Assembly: GCF_027533505.1 (NCBI RefSeq)
Contig: NZ_JAPZUB010000010.1
Location: 29,575 to 93,574 of the forward strand
Source of the DNA: Flavobacterium sp.
GTDB lineage: Bacteria > Bacteroidota > Bacteroidia > Flavobacteriales > Flavobacteriaceae
Direction of reading: 5' to 3'
DNA length: 64,000 nucleotides
This document shows, piece by piece, positions 23,180-31,751 of this stretch. Made by a program: the position numbers and the translations under genes. The notes under the pieces were generated by a model, which had not been told where the DNA came from, did no database searches, and worked only from the letters and a program-made list of their open reading frames with translations. Numbering within the stretch: position 1 is the first letter of the stretch; each line of letters opens with the position of its first letter.

Positions 23180-26179
23180 ATGACCACAGAAGCCGTAATA
23201 GAACAAGCAACCATTGACTGGTTAACCGATTTAGGGTATACACACAAACACGGGACAACCTTTACCTTTCCTGAAAATGAAGTCGTAGATAAAGCTACTT
23301 TGTTGGCATTTATACAGCAGCAACACCCGCATTTGCCTGCGGAGTTGTATCCCTTAATTGTAGCGGAGTTTGTCAATAACAAAGGCGCTGATTTGTTGTA
23401 TCGCAACCGTGATTTTCATTTGAAGTTAACCAAAGGTTTGGACTACGAATACCAAGATGCTAACGGTAATGAAAAAGCAGTACACGTCTACCCTATTGAT
23501 TTTCAAAACCCTGAAAAGAATACGTTTTGGGTAGTCAATCAATTGAGCATTAAAGGCAAAAACAAACGCCGTCCAGATGTGATTGTGTACATTAATGGTT
23601 TGCCTTTAGTTGTTTTTGAATTAAAGAATTGGTTTGATGAAAACACTAATTTGCAAGAAGCATTTAATCAAATTCAACATTACACCAAAGATATTCCGTT
23701 GTTGTTTGAATACAACGTAGCCACAATTGTAAGTGATGGTAACGAAGCCCAACACGGTATGTATAATGCTTCTAACGAATGGTATGCGGCCTGGAAAAGT
23801 ATTGATGGGACGACCATTGTTGATAACGATTTTCAAATGCATACATTGTTATTTGGTTTGTTCCCCAAAGAGCGGTTATTGAATTACATTAAAAACTTTG
23901 TCTTTTTTGAAGACCATAACGGCACCTTGATTAAGAAAGGCGCTAAATACCATCAATTCTTTGGCGTTAACTTTGCTGTTGAAGCCGCTATAAAAGCCAT
24001 TCGTCCCTATGGAGACGGTCGTATTGGAGTGATTTGGCATACCCAAGGAAGCGGAAAAAGTATATCCATGGCTATCTATGCCGGAATCTTACGCAGCTTA
24101 CCCGAATTGAAAAACCCCACTATTGTAGTACAAGTTGATCGAAGTGATTTGGATTTTCAATTGTATGAAAACTTTGTATTGGCCAAAGACTTAGTAGGCG
24201 ATGTACAACATGCTGATTCTACGGATGATTTAAGACGACTGCTTTCGGCAGGAAGTGGTGGTGTCCTATTTACTACCATAGAAAAATTTCGATTGAAATC
24301 AGGTAATGAGGATTCGTTAGGCGAATTAGAACATCCTATTTTATCGGAACGTGAGAATATCATTGTGATGGCGGATGAAGCCCACAGAACGCAATATGGC
24401 TTACTAGATGGTTTTGCCTCTAATTTACGTAAGGCCTTGCCGAATGCTTCGTTTATTGGATTTACAGGAACGCCAGTAGATAGCAAAGATGCTGATACGC
24501 AAGAAGTGTTTGGAGAAACCATTCACGTGTACGATATTAAACAAGCAGTAGATGATAAAGCGACGGTTCCGATTTATTACGAACCTCGATTGGCCAAACT
24601 GCATTTAGCCAATGAAAATTTAGACTCCGAAGTCGATGCTTTAACATGGGAACAAGAAGACAGTTCTAACTTAAAATGGGCGGCTTTAGAAGATGCCGCA
24701 GGTTCGCAAGAACGAGTAGAAAAGATTGCTAACGATATTTTAAAGCATTTTACTAATCGTACCGAAACCTTACCCGGGAAAGCGATGATTGTTTGTATGA
24801 GTCGTCGGAACAGTGTGAAAATGTATGATGCCCTTACACAACTTGAAGGCTGTCCTGAAGTTGCGGTAGTAATGACCGGGAATATTTCTAAAGACCCTGT
24901 GGAATGGAATCCGCACATTAGAACACAAGAAGCTACAGAAGCTTTGAAAAAGCGCTTTAGAAATCCGAAAGACCCTTTACAGTTAGTAATAGTTCGTGAT
25001 ATGTGGTTGACTGGTTTTGATGCACCTTGTGTGCATACGATGTACGTCGATAAGATCATGAAGGGGCATAATTTAATGCAAGCTATTACGAGAACCAATC
25101 GCGTATTTAAAGACAAACCTTCGGGCGTAATTGTAGATTACATTGGAATTGGCGACCAGTTACGAAAAGCAACCGATAAGTACACTGGTGGCGGTGGTAA
25201 AGGAGAGCCGACTATTGATATGGAACAAGCGATGCATATGTTTTTCAATCAAATAGAGGCTTGCAAAAATATGCTACCCGAAAACACCGATTACAGCCAG
25301 TGGAAAGCCTTGCGAGAAAGTGATAAAATGTTGTTGGTAAAACAAGCTTTAAATGCCTTATTGAAATACGATGAAGTGGCGGAGCGATTCATGGTTGAAG
25401 AAAAGAAACTGACTGGTTTGTTATCTATTGTAAAATCGCAACCTGAAATTCAGGAATATGCCATTGATATTTTGTTTTCGCAACATGTATCGAAAGCGAT
25501 ACGAAATGCCAAAACACCTGGGGGAAACATCAGATCGACACAAAACGAGATCAAAGAGTTGATTAGTAGAAGTATCGAATCGGATGATATTATCGATGTA
25601 TTTGCCATGGCAGGTATTGAAAAAGCCGATATTTCTATTTTAGACGAGCAGTTTTTGTTGGGTGTAAAAAAAGACAAAGACAGTATTGCTATCAAAATTG
25701 AATTATTGAAGAATATTTTGAAAGACGAAATTAGAATGCGTTTACCTCAAAATATCAAGAAATATACTTCGCTAAAAGAAGAATTAGAAAAAGTAATCGA
25801 CCGTTATCATGCCAATGCTATTGATTCGTACACCACAATTGCCGAATTAGTAGAGCGTGCCAAAGAAATGCAAGACGAAGACAAGCGTAAATCGGAATTA
25901 GGTTTGTCGGATGAAGAGTTGGCATTCTATGATATTCTAGCGGCCAAAAAAGACATCATCAACGAAGCTGGCCCCATTCAAGACGTGGTACACAACGTAG
26001 TCAAAGCCGTAAAAAGCAACTTACAAATCGACTGGACCAACAAAGAAGACGCTAAAGCCGCGATTCGTTTGGCTGTTAAAAAAGAACTACGTGGAAAGGT
26101 CAGTATGTTAGAATTAAACGCTATTCTTCAAGACATTATGGAACAGGCAGAAGGGCAGTTTAAAGAGTGGAGGGCTTAA
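23180..26179 (+). CDS. hsdR: Type I restriction endonuclease subunit HsdR
   Basis: A 999-residue motor-nuclease. The N-terminal nuclease has RRPDVIVYINGLPLVVFELK (the D...E.K core). The SF2 motor has Walker A HTQGSGKSISMA, a DEAH box (VMADEAHRTQ), FTGTPV, and a C-terminal helicase motif MQAITRTNRVF. The C-terminal 250 residues are helical and bind HsdM/S. Size and order are normal. It is divergent from the HipA-like fragment, with only about 70 bp between the two starts, and heads a run of accessory genes. Confidence 0.95.
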   Translation: MTTEAVIEQATIDWLTDLGYTHKHGTTFTFPENEVVDKATLLAFIQQQHPHLPAELYPLIVAEFVNNKGADLLYRNRDFHLKLTKGLDYEYQDANGNEKAVHVYPIDFQNPEKNTFWVVNQLSIKGKNKRRPDVIVYINGLPLVVFELKNWFDENTNLQEAFNQIQHYTKDIPLLFEYNVATIVSDGNEAQHGMYNASNEWYAAWKSIDGTTIVDNDFQMHTLLFGLFPKERLLNYIKNFVFFEDHNGTLIKKGAKYHQFFGVNFAVEAAIKAIRPYGDGRIGVIWHTQGSGKSISMAIYAGILRSLPELKNPTIVVQVDRSDLDFQLYENFVLAKDLVGDVQHADSTDDLRRLLSAGSGGVLFTTIEKFRLKSGNEDSLGELEHPILSERENIIVMADEAHRTQYGLLDGFASNLRKALPNASFIGFTGTPVDSKDADTQEVFGETIHVYDIKQAVDDKATVPIYYEPRLAKLHLANENLDSEVDALTWEQEDSSNLKWAALEDAAGSQERVEKIANDILKHFTNRTETLPGKAMIVCMSRRNSVKMYDALTQLEGCPEVAVVMTGNISKDPVEWNPHIRTQEATEALKKRFRNPKDPLQLVIVRDMWLTGFDAPCVHTMYVDKIMKGHNLMQAITRTNRVFKDKPSGVIVDYIGIGDQLRKATDKYTGGGGKGEPTIDMEQAMHMFFNQIEACKNMLPENTDYSQWKALRESDKMLLVKQALNALLKYDEVAERFMVEEKKLTGLLSIVKSQPEIQEYAIDILFSQHVSKAIRNAKTPGGNIRSTQNEIKELISRSIESDDIIDVFAMAGIEKADISILDEQFLLGVKKDKDSIAIKIELLKNILKDEIRMRLPQNIKKYTSLKEELEKVIDRYHANAIDSYTTIAELVERAKEMQDEDKRKSELGLSDEELAFYDILAAKKDIINEAGPIQDVVHNVVKAVKSNLQIDWTNKEDAKAAIRLAVKKELRGKVSMLELNAILQDIMEQAEGQFKEWRA

Positions 26180-26190
26180 AAGTTTTAACT

Positions 26191-26853
26191 ATGTTTACAA
26201 CCGAAAAAATTAAAAAATTCCAAGCCTTTCTAAATCAAGACCCCCACAATCGTTTTAATTCTTGGAAACATTGTTACATGGCTTTTGAAAATCAAAACCT
26301 TGAGGCTGATTATCTTGCTTTGCATTTGGGTTTCTATTTAGCTAGTTGGGGTATGTATAGAGGTTCAACGGGCTTACTTCAGAAAGATTATAAAATTCAT
26401 GTTGAGGCTGTTCAATTGATAAAGAAATATTATCATTTGCGTTGTACCTCAACATTTGAAGTTAATAAACAGCATATAGAGGATATACTAAATTTAAAAC
26501 AACAATTATACGAGTACTACAATAGCTTTACTTATCAAAATAAAGAAGCCTACAAAGCAAAGCCCCCTACTGATACCTTACTTTCAAAAATTATACTGGG
26601 TACTTTAGGTTGTACACCCGCGTTTGATCGATACTTTAATGAAGGTATAAAACAACATCACCACAAGGCTTATAAATTTGATAAGAAAGCAATGTTTGCG
26701 TTATTTTCATTCATTGAACAGCATTATCAAGACCTAATCGAATTACAAACCTACTTAGCCCGACTAGAGGGAGTACATTATCCGCTATTTAAATTAATTG
26801 ATATGTATTTTTGGAATGAGGGGTATACTATGTCACAAACAAAAGATATTTAG
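26191..26853 (+). CDS. Conserved hypothetical protein of type I RM loci
   Basis: A 220-residue protein starting at ATG 26191, 11 nt after hsdR; a GTG at 26167 inside hsdR was not used. The block DYLALHLGFYLASWGMYRGSTGLLQKDYKIH is a strongly patterned element of uncharacterised proteins that I associate with restriction loci in several phyla. No catalytic motif is obvious. The tight spacing means it is co-expressed with hsdR. Confidence 0.7.
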   Translation: MFTTEKIKKFQAFLNQDPHNRFNSWKHCYMAFENQNLEADYLALHLGFYLASWGMYRGSTGLLQKDYKIHVEAVQLIKKYYHLRCTSTFEVNKQHIEDILNLKQQLYEYYNSFTYQNKEAYKAKPPTDTLLSKIILGTLGCTPAFDRYFNEGIKQHHHKAYKFDKKAMFALFSFIEQHYQDLIELQTYLARLEGVHYPLFKLIDMYFWNEGYTMSQTKDI

Positions 26854-26872
26854 TAATAAAGACGCTTTTACT

Positions 26873-27478
26873 ATGAAACTATCCGAATTCATCGCCAAAC
26901 CCACAATATCTTTTGAATCTATTTTTGAACAAGATATTCAATTGTACTCATTTACTATTCCCTGTCAATCGTTGTTTACCCCTAACTTTGAAATCGAAAA
27001 AGATAAACATCCGCCTATTTTAAGTGAAATTATTGCTACACTTAATCAGGTTCACAGTCCTACCCTATACTGGTTTGAAACAGAAACTGCTGAAGAAGTG
27101 ATGCACTTGAATGAAGCCTTAAATCAATTTCGATTACTACAAAAATCTGATGATCCAAATAGAAGAGTAGTACCTGCTGTCAATAGGAAATTTTTAAATA
27201 AATCTCTTGAACCAAGTAAAATATTGTATGTTGGAAAGCGTCATGAAGGTCATCGCAAAAGAGATGGGTTAACCAATATATCGGGTAGAATGGTTATTCA
27301 TTTTGGATACTATCCTAAAGGTACTACTCAGGGATTACAACTAGCTCATTGGTGCACTACATATACAGGTACACTTCGACTAAAGGTTATCGCTCTTCCT
27401 AATGAAGCAAAAGAATACTTAGAGTTATTGGAAAAAACATTAGCAAAACAACTGCGTCCCCTTTGTGGGCAACATTAA
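26873..27478 (+). CDS. Hypothetical protein with GIY-YIG-like features
   Basis: A 201-residue protein starting at ATG 26873, 19 nt after the previous stop. It contains KILYVGKRHEGHRKRD, a TQGLQLAHW segment and an ending LEKTLAKQLRPLCG. This order (YVG, basic helix, LRL.HW, then an E-containing helix) resembles a diverged GIY-YIG nuclease fold. The first half shows no motif. It lies between hsdR accessory genes and a second GIY-YIG protein. Confidence 0.5.
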   Translation: MKLSEFIAKPTISFESIFEQDIQLYSFTIPCQSLFTPNFEIEKDKHPPILSEIIATLNQVHSPTLYWFETETAEEVMHLNEALNQFRLLQKSDDPNRRVVPAVNRKFLNKSLEPSKILYVGKRHEGHRKRDGLTNISGRMVIHFGYYPKGTTQGLQLAHWCTTYTGTLRLKVIALPNEAKEYLELLEKTLAKQLRPLCGQH

Positions 27479-27487
27479 ACTACAATT

Positions 27488-28348
27488 ATGAAATTCGGTA
27501 AAACCATAAAACTATTTCTTATTGACGGGGATCCCAACGGACGCATGACTTGTGAATTGTCAAATTGGACGGGGAAAGCCTATAAAATTCCGCGTATCAA
27601 AGTAAAGGATTGCACTGACCGTCCGGATTTAAATAGTACGGGGATTTATCTTTTGTGTGGCAAAAATGATGAGGGAAAAGATATTGTGTACATCGGTGAG
27701 GCGGAATCTGTGTTGAAACGCCTCAACCAGCACATCGCCCAAAAGGATTTTTGGAATGAAGCCATCGTATTTATTAGTAAAGATGAAAACTTGAATAAGG
27801 CCCACATCAAATACTTGGAGAATCGTTTGCATGAAATTGCCAAAAAGGCCAATCGTTATGCTATAGAAAACTCGGTTATCCCTACCCTGCCCGCTATTGC
27901 TGAATCGGATCGCGCCGAGATGGAGGAGTTTATTGAGAATATAAAGTTACTTATTAATACTCTAGGACATAAAGTCTTTGATGAAAAGCGAGAAATTACA
28001 ACACAGAAAAAGCAAGAACTTTTTGTAATCAAAGCAGCCCGAGGGGCAGATGCAAGTGGTGAACCAACTGCAGATGGCTTTGTTGTTCTTAAAGATTCAA
28101 AAATTGCTACTACTACCACTGCCTCCATGAGTCCATCACTACTTAAACTTCGACAAAAATTAATTGATGAAGGGACTATTGTTCAAATTGAAAATCAATT
28201 ATCACTCAATGAGGATTACATATTCACGAGTCCTTCACTTGCAGCTGCAATCGTAATGGGCAGAAATGCTAATGGCTTGGAAGAATGGAAATTGAAAAAT
28301 GGACAAACGTTAAAAGGCTTTGAATTAACGAATCAAAATGTGGAGTGA
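27488..28348 (+). CDS. GIY-YIG nuclease-like protein with DUF4357
   Basis: A 286-residue protein. Residues about 50-130 are a GIY-YIG-type domain: TGIYLLCGKNDEGKDIVYIG, then AESVLKRLNQH and later an ENRLHEIAKKAN helix with the expected acidic residue. The C-terminal part (SPSLAAAIVMGRNANGLEEW) is the DUF4357 domain. Such proteins are frequent passengers of type I RM and other defence loci. It ends the tight gene run that begins with hsdR, apart from the tiny overlapping frame after it. Confidence 0.82.
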   Translation: MKFGKTIKLFLIDGDPNGRMTCELSNWTGKAYKIPRIKVKDCTDRPDLNSTGIYLLCGKNDEGKDIVYIGEAESVLKRLNQHIAQKDFWNEAIVFISKDENLNKAHIKYLENRLHEIAKKANRYAIENSVIPTLPAIAESDRAEMEEFIENIKLLINTLGHKVFDEKREITTQKKQELFVIKAARGADASGEPTADGFVVLKDSKIATTTTASMSPSLLKLRQKLIDEGTIVQIENQLSLNEDYIFTSPSLAAAIVMGRNANGLEEWKLKNGQTLKGFELTNQNVE

Positions 28349-28475
28349 AAAAAGATGCATCAATCAATCGTCTTCCGAAAAAGAATGTGCTGTGATTAGT
28401 TTGGATGTAAATCCGAAGATTCGAGTTTGGCAAGAAGAGATACGAGAGAAGATTAGAACTTATTTACATGATTAA
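28338..28475 (+). CDS. Small open frame, 45 aa, overlapping the GIY-YIG gene
   Basis: ATG 28338 overlaps the end of the preceding gene by 11 nt and runs to TAA 28473-28475. The product is charged and mixed, ending VWQEEIREKIRTYLHD, a plausible amphipathic helix. No family is recognised. It may be a real small protein translated by coupling, or the last piece of a lost gene. Confidence 0.35.
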   Translation: MWSEKRCINQSSSEKECAVISLDVNPKIRVWQEEIREKIRTYLHD

Positions 28476-28540
28476 AATATGGCCTAATGTATTGATTCTA
28501 TTTTTATCTTTATAATCTAATCGATATATATCCATTAGCC

Positions 28541-29290
28541 ATGAATTTACAAGCCAAAAAATACTTCCTTTTTATTGATGAGAGCGGTGATCACGGATTA
28601 GTAACTTTAGATGCTTCTTTCCCTGTATTTTTATTGTGTGGCATGTTAACGAGTGAGGAGAACTACGCCGTCATTCATGAAGAAATTAATACGATTAAAA
28701 AAGAATTTTGGGGTGACAAAGATGTGATATTGCATTCCAGAGATATTCGAAAATGTGAAAAAGAGTTTCAAGTATTGTTCGATTTAGAAATAAAAGCTCG
28801 ATTTTATGAACGAATTAATGCTTTGATTGAAAATAGTAGGTATCGAATTTTGGCCTCGGCTATTCAAAAAGCGAAATACATCAAAATGTATGGTAAGTTA
28901 TCCAATGATGTCTATGAATTGGCTTTATCATTTATTATTGAGCGGGCTATCTTTTGTTTGGATGAAGTAAAAGGAGTTTCCAAACAATTGGAAATAATAA
29001 TTGAAAAACGAGGTAAAGTTGAAGATAAAAAATTAGAGGAACATTTTCAGCGATTAAAAGCTAGAGGAACTGGTTATATTTCTGCTGAACGATTGGAAGA
29101 GGTTTCTTTGAAAATTACATTTAAAGACAAGAAAGAAAATTGTAATGGACTACAACTTGCTGATTTGATAGCCTATCCGATAGCACGCTATGTCATTGAC
29201 CCCAAAAGAGCTAATCCAGCATTTGATAAACTAGCCCCAAAGATTTATAGAAAAAATGGAAAGCGATATGGGCTCAAAGTTTTCCCCTAA
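28541..29290 (+). CDS. DUF3800 domain protein
   Basis: A 249-residue protein. It starts with YFLFIDESGDHG, the hallmark of DUF3800, has a conserved LHSRDIRK segment and ends with the NGLQLADLIAYPIARYV motif. The acidic residues (DES, the middle D, the LQLAD aspartate) fit an RNase H-like nuclease fold proposed for this family, which is common in phage-defence and mobile regions. A terminator follows within 10 nt. Confidence 0.85.
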   Translation: MNLQAKKYFLFIDESGDHGLVTLDASFPVFLLCGMLTSEENYAVIHEEINTIKKEFWGDKDVILHSRDIRKCEKEFQVLFDLEIKARFYERINALIENSRYRILASAIQKAKYIKMYGKLSNDVYELALSFIIERAIFCLDEVKGVSKQLEIIIEKRGKVEDKKLEEHFQRLKARGTGYISAERLEEVSLKITFKDKKENCNGLQLADLIAYPIARYVIDPKRANPAFDKLAPKIYRKNGKRYGLKVFP

Positions 29291-29296
29291 AAACAA

Positions 29297-29320
29297 AAGC
29301 CAAACAAGTGTTTGGCTTCT
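29297..29320 (+). terminator. Terminator after the DUF3800 gene
   Basis: AAGCCAAAC (29297-29305) pairs with GTTTGGCTT (29310-29318) around AAGT. The T-run is weak, but the position 6 nt after the stop fits. Confidence 0.65.
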
Positions 29321-29517
29321 ACTCGACCGGGGACACCCCAATCCTTTTATCGTTGATACTGAATATCAATTTTATACTGCAAATATAGTAAAGAATTGAA
29401 TAGAATAGAACGCGTTACCAAAAAAATGTTCTAATACAGTATTCCAGTGAAACTCCGATAAAAGACAGCATACTTAGTTAGGCTAATAACTCCACACTTT
29501 AAGTACCTACTTCCCTC

Positions 29518-29625
29518 TCAATAATTATCAAAAAGTGTCTGTTGATAGACATTCCCATTAAACTTATTGATCAATTCCAGGATAAAATCGTAGTGTTTTA
29601 CGTAAGGGTTGGGCAGGGTAATGCG
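29518..29625 (-). pseudogene. Remnant of a second helicase-nuclease gene, last ~35 codons
   Basis: On the minus strand this reads LPNPYVKHYDFILELINKF then NGNVYQQTLFDNY and a stop. It is nearly the same as the C-terminus of the big helicase that ends at 31752 (VPNPYVKHYEFIRELINKF, NGNVYQETLFDGY), and the DNA is also clearly related. Upstream codons are missing. The rest of this 366-bp gap shows no gene. Confidence 0.8.
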
Positions 29626-29656
29626 ATAAGCTTATTTCAACATTGCCCCATTTCAC

Positions 29657-30190
29657 TTACCTAATTAAGGAATTGATTAGTACCTTCATATCTTCCGATG
29701 GTCGTCCATATTTTCTTCTTTCATTTCGACCTGCTCTCGTAATTGAGTCATTGATTAGACTATTCAGTTCTCCTAGATTTGCATCACACCAAACGGGATG
29801 ATTACGGTATACTTCGTAGTTAAAAATATAGTGATTTATGGTTCCTATTACCCTTTTGTTATTATTGGTTGGACAAAATACTATGGGTTGGTGCTTTTGG
29901 ATTATGATTTGCGCTAAATTTCGCTCGATTAAATTATCAAGTGTCAACTGGTCTATCAAACGCGTTAAAAATAGATTATCGAGGTTTTTAAGGTCTGACT
30001 TTTTAACGTTTTCAAGAATAACACAATAGAATGATTTATTGTTTACAAAAATCAAATTTTTTGCTCTTTTATAAAAAAACAGGTGTGCATTCCAATCTCC
30101 AATTTCGCTACTGCCTATTCCATCATCTAAAGTATGTGAAATCTTTATCATCAGTTCATTTAACTTTTTTGAACAGTATATTTTTGCCAT
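29657..30190 (-). CDS. DUF6933-like hypothetical protein
   Basis: A 177-residue soluble protein. The opening AKIYCSKKLNELM, the DWNAHLFFYKRAKNLIFVNNKSFYCVIL stretch and the C-terminal half resemble the DUF6933 family (a short K-L start, a W.A.L...R.K..I..N..T pattern). Function unknown. It is monocistronic, with AT-rich DNA on both sides. Confidence 0.5.
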   Translation of the reverse strand: MAKIYCSKKLNELMIKISHTLDDGIGSSEIGDWNAHLFFYKRAKNLIFVNNKSFYCVILENVKKSDLKNLDNLFLTRLIDQLTLDNLIERNLAQIIIQKHQPIVFCPTNNNKRVIGTINHYIFNYEVYRNHPVWCDANLGELNSLINDSITRAGRNERRKYGRPSEDMKVLINSLIR

Positions 30191-30399
30191 GTGAAAAATT
30201 TTAAATCGTTAGTTTTTTTTCATACCATTTCAAGTAGTGCGATTTATCTCCCTTGCTATAATTCTATTTAATGAAGATGCTCACTTTACAACCCACATTT
30301 GATTTAAAATAGTTTTATGAAATGGTAACTATTTCCCCTTACTTTAATTATAATCGTTTATAAATCTAATTGATTTTATTACCGTTTTTAAACAGATCG

Positions 30400-31089
30400 C
30401 TACCTTGTAATCATTTCTATTTTCTCCATCAAAATATTAAACCGTTGTTCTCTAATTAGGGGATGAATATGCATTGCTAAGATTTCATCTGCTTGTTTAT
30501 GATTTTTGATTGTGGACAATTCCGCTTTTATAAAGTGAAGAACTTCCTCATCGGCTGCTAAAATTTCATCTACTATTGTTGTGCAATTGTCTATAAGATA
30601 GATAATGTCTTCGAAATCGTGACTGCCGTAAAAATCATTTTTCCCTCTATCGTTGAAAGCTTCTAACTTGGTAGCTAAAAAATAAGGTGAAGGCAATATA
30701 TTTATGCTTGTTCCGTCAGCTAATGCTATTTTTTGTAAGTACTTAAAACCAGGTTTATACCATCTATTTGAAATACCAATACTACTATCATCCGCAGGCA
30801 TAATGTCTACTGCAATATTTTTATATTGGTATGAACATATGGATTGGCCTTGTGGATCTGGATAGAATTCTAATGCTGCAAGGCGTTCTTGCATTTGAGC
30901 CCATTCGTTATAATTGGCTAAATTAATGGTCATGTCAATATCAACCGTAGGACGAATTTCTTCAGCTGCTGGATCATCAGTATATAAACTGATTACCGCT
31001 CCACCAATGAATACCATTTTATCGTTCAATTCTTGTAAACCTTGCGCAACTTGAGCCACTAAAGCCAGATTTATTACTTTGTTATGCAT
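30400..31089 (-). CDS. Nucleotidyltransferase (AbiEii-like toxin candidate)
   Basis: A 229-residue protein with a nucleotidyltransferase core: VFIGGAVISLYTDD (the GG..h loop), then PTVDIDMTI supplying the paired aspartates D-x-D, and the YLATKLEAFNDRG segment seen in AbiEii and related transferases. It overlaps the upstream HTH gene by 8 nt, the usual antitoxin-toxin arrangement. It probably transfers a nucleotide to an RNA or protein target; that is inferred from the family. Confidence 0.7.
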   Translation of the reverse strand: MHNKVINLALVAQVAQGLQELNDKMVFIGGAVISLYTDDPAAEEIRPTVDIDMTINLANYNEWAQMQERLAALEFYPDPQGQSICSYQYKNIAVDIMPADDSSIGISNRWYKPGFKYLQKIALADGTSINILPSPYFLATKLEAFNDRGKNDFYGSHDFEDIIYLIDNCTTIVDEILAADEEVLHFIKAELSTIKNHKQADEILAMHIHPLIREQRFNILMEKIEMITR

Positions 31090-31603
31090 TTAGAATTCTT
31101 TTTTCAAGCTCTTTTTTTGCGATTTCTTTTTCTCTAATTCGTCCAACTCTTATCGCATCCACCATTGTAAGTAATTCATATAGTTCTTTATCATTTAAAG
31201 TGGCCTCGACCACAGTACTATATAGGGGTTCAATAGCTTGGCCTCTTTCCAATCCCCTAGCATAGGGCCAAACATACTTTTCGTGTGATTTAACAATTTG
31301 ATTTAAAGGTTCTGCTGCATGTGCCGTTAAAACTCCCCTTACGATAGCTCCAGGTTGCTGAGGAAAAGCATAAGCAACACCATGAAGTAAAAACTCAGTT
31401 AATGCCAATTTGTTCACTTTTTTTCTTGTATCATCAATTAATCCTGCATATCTAGAACGATTCAGGGATTGACTGACTTCAGATTGACTTATCCCAAGTT
31501 CTTGAGCGACCGTATGATGAAACCATGTTTTTTTATCAAGTGCTATGATTTTTAATAAAATTACAATGTCTTGAGGTTTCAAATTATTTTTAGCTTGTGC
31601 CAT
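31082..31603 (-). CDS. HTH antitoxin-like regulator
   Basis: A 173-residue protein. Residues about 10-65 are a winged-helix DNA-binding domain (KPQDIVILLKIIALDKKTW, then VAQELGISQSEVSQSLNRSR as the recognition helix). The rest is helical. ATG 31603 is chosen because the longer frame to 31636 runs through an inverted repeat at 31611-31629 that is a likely operator. It precedes and overlaps the nucleotidyltransferase gene, so it is probably the antitoxin and autorepressor. Confidence 0.68.
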   Translation of the reverse strand: MAQAKNNLKPQDIVILLKIIALDKKTWFHHTVAQELGISQSEVSQSLNRSRYAGLIDDTRKKVNKLALTEFLLHGVAYAFPQQPGAIVRGVLTAHAAEPLNQIVKSHEKYVWPYARGLERGQAIEPLYSTVVEATLNDKELYELLTMVDAIRVGRIREKEIAKKELEKRILNA

Positions 31604-31610
31604 ATACTTT

Positions 31611-31629
31611 ATATTGCAATATGCAATAT
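31611..31629. promoter_or_regulatory. Operator 1 of the HTH/nucleotidyltransferase pair
   Basis: ATATTGCAATATGCAATAT: 7-bp half-sites ATATTGC and GCAATAT in inverted orientation, 5 bp apart. It lies 8 nt before the chosen start codon. Confidence 0.65.
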
Positions 31630-31675
31630 TATACATTATTTTCCTCTAAAACAACATTCTAACGGCCTATATTTC

Positions 31676-31694
31676 ATATTGCGATATACGATAT
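31676..31694. promoter_or_regulatory. Operator 2 of the HTH/nucleotidyltransferase pair
   Basis: ATATTGCGATATACGATAT: the same 7-5-7 layout as operator 1, with the right half-site diverged (ACGATAT). The centres are 65 bp apart, about six helical turns, which would allow cooperative or looped binding. Confidence 0.55.
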
Positions 31695-31751
31695 TTCATT
31701 GCAAAGGCTTGTGACTTTAATGAATCTTGTTTTCTTCCTGCAAGAGAGCTT

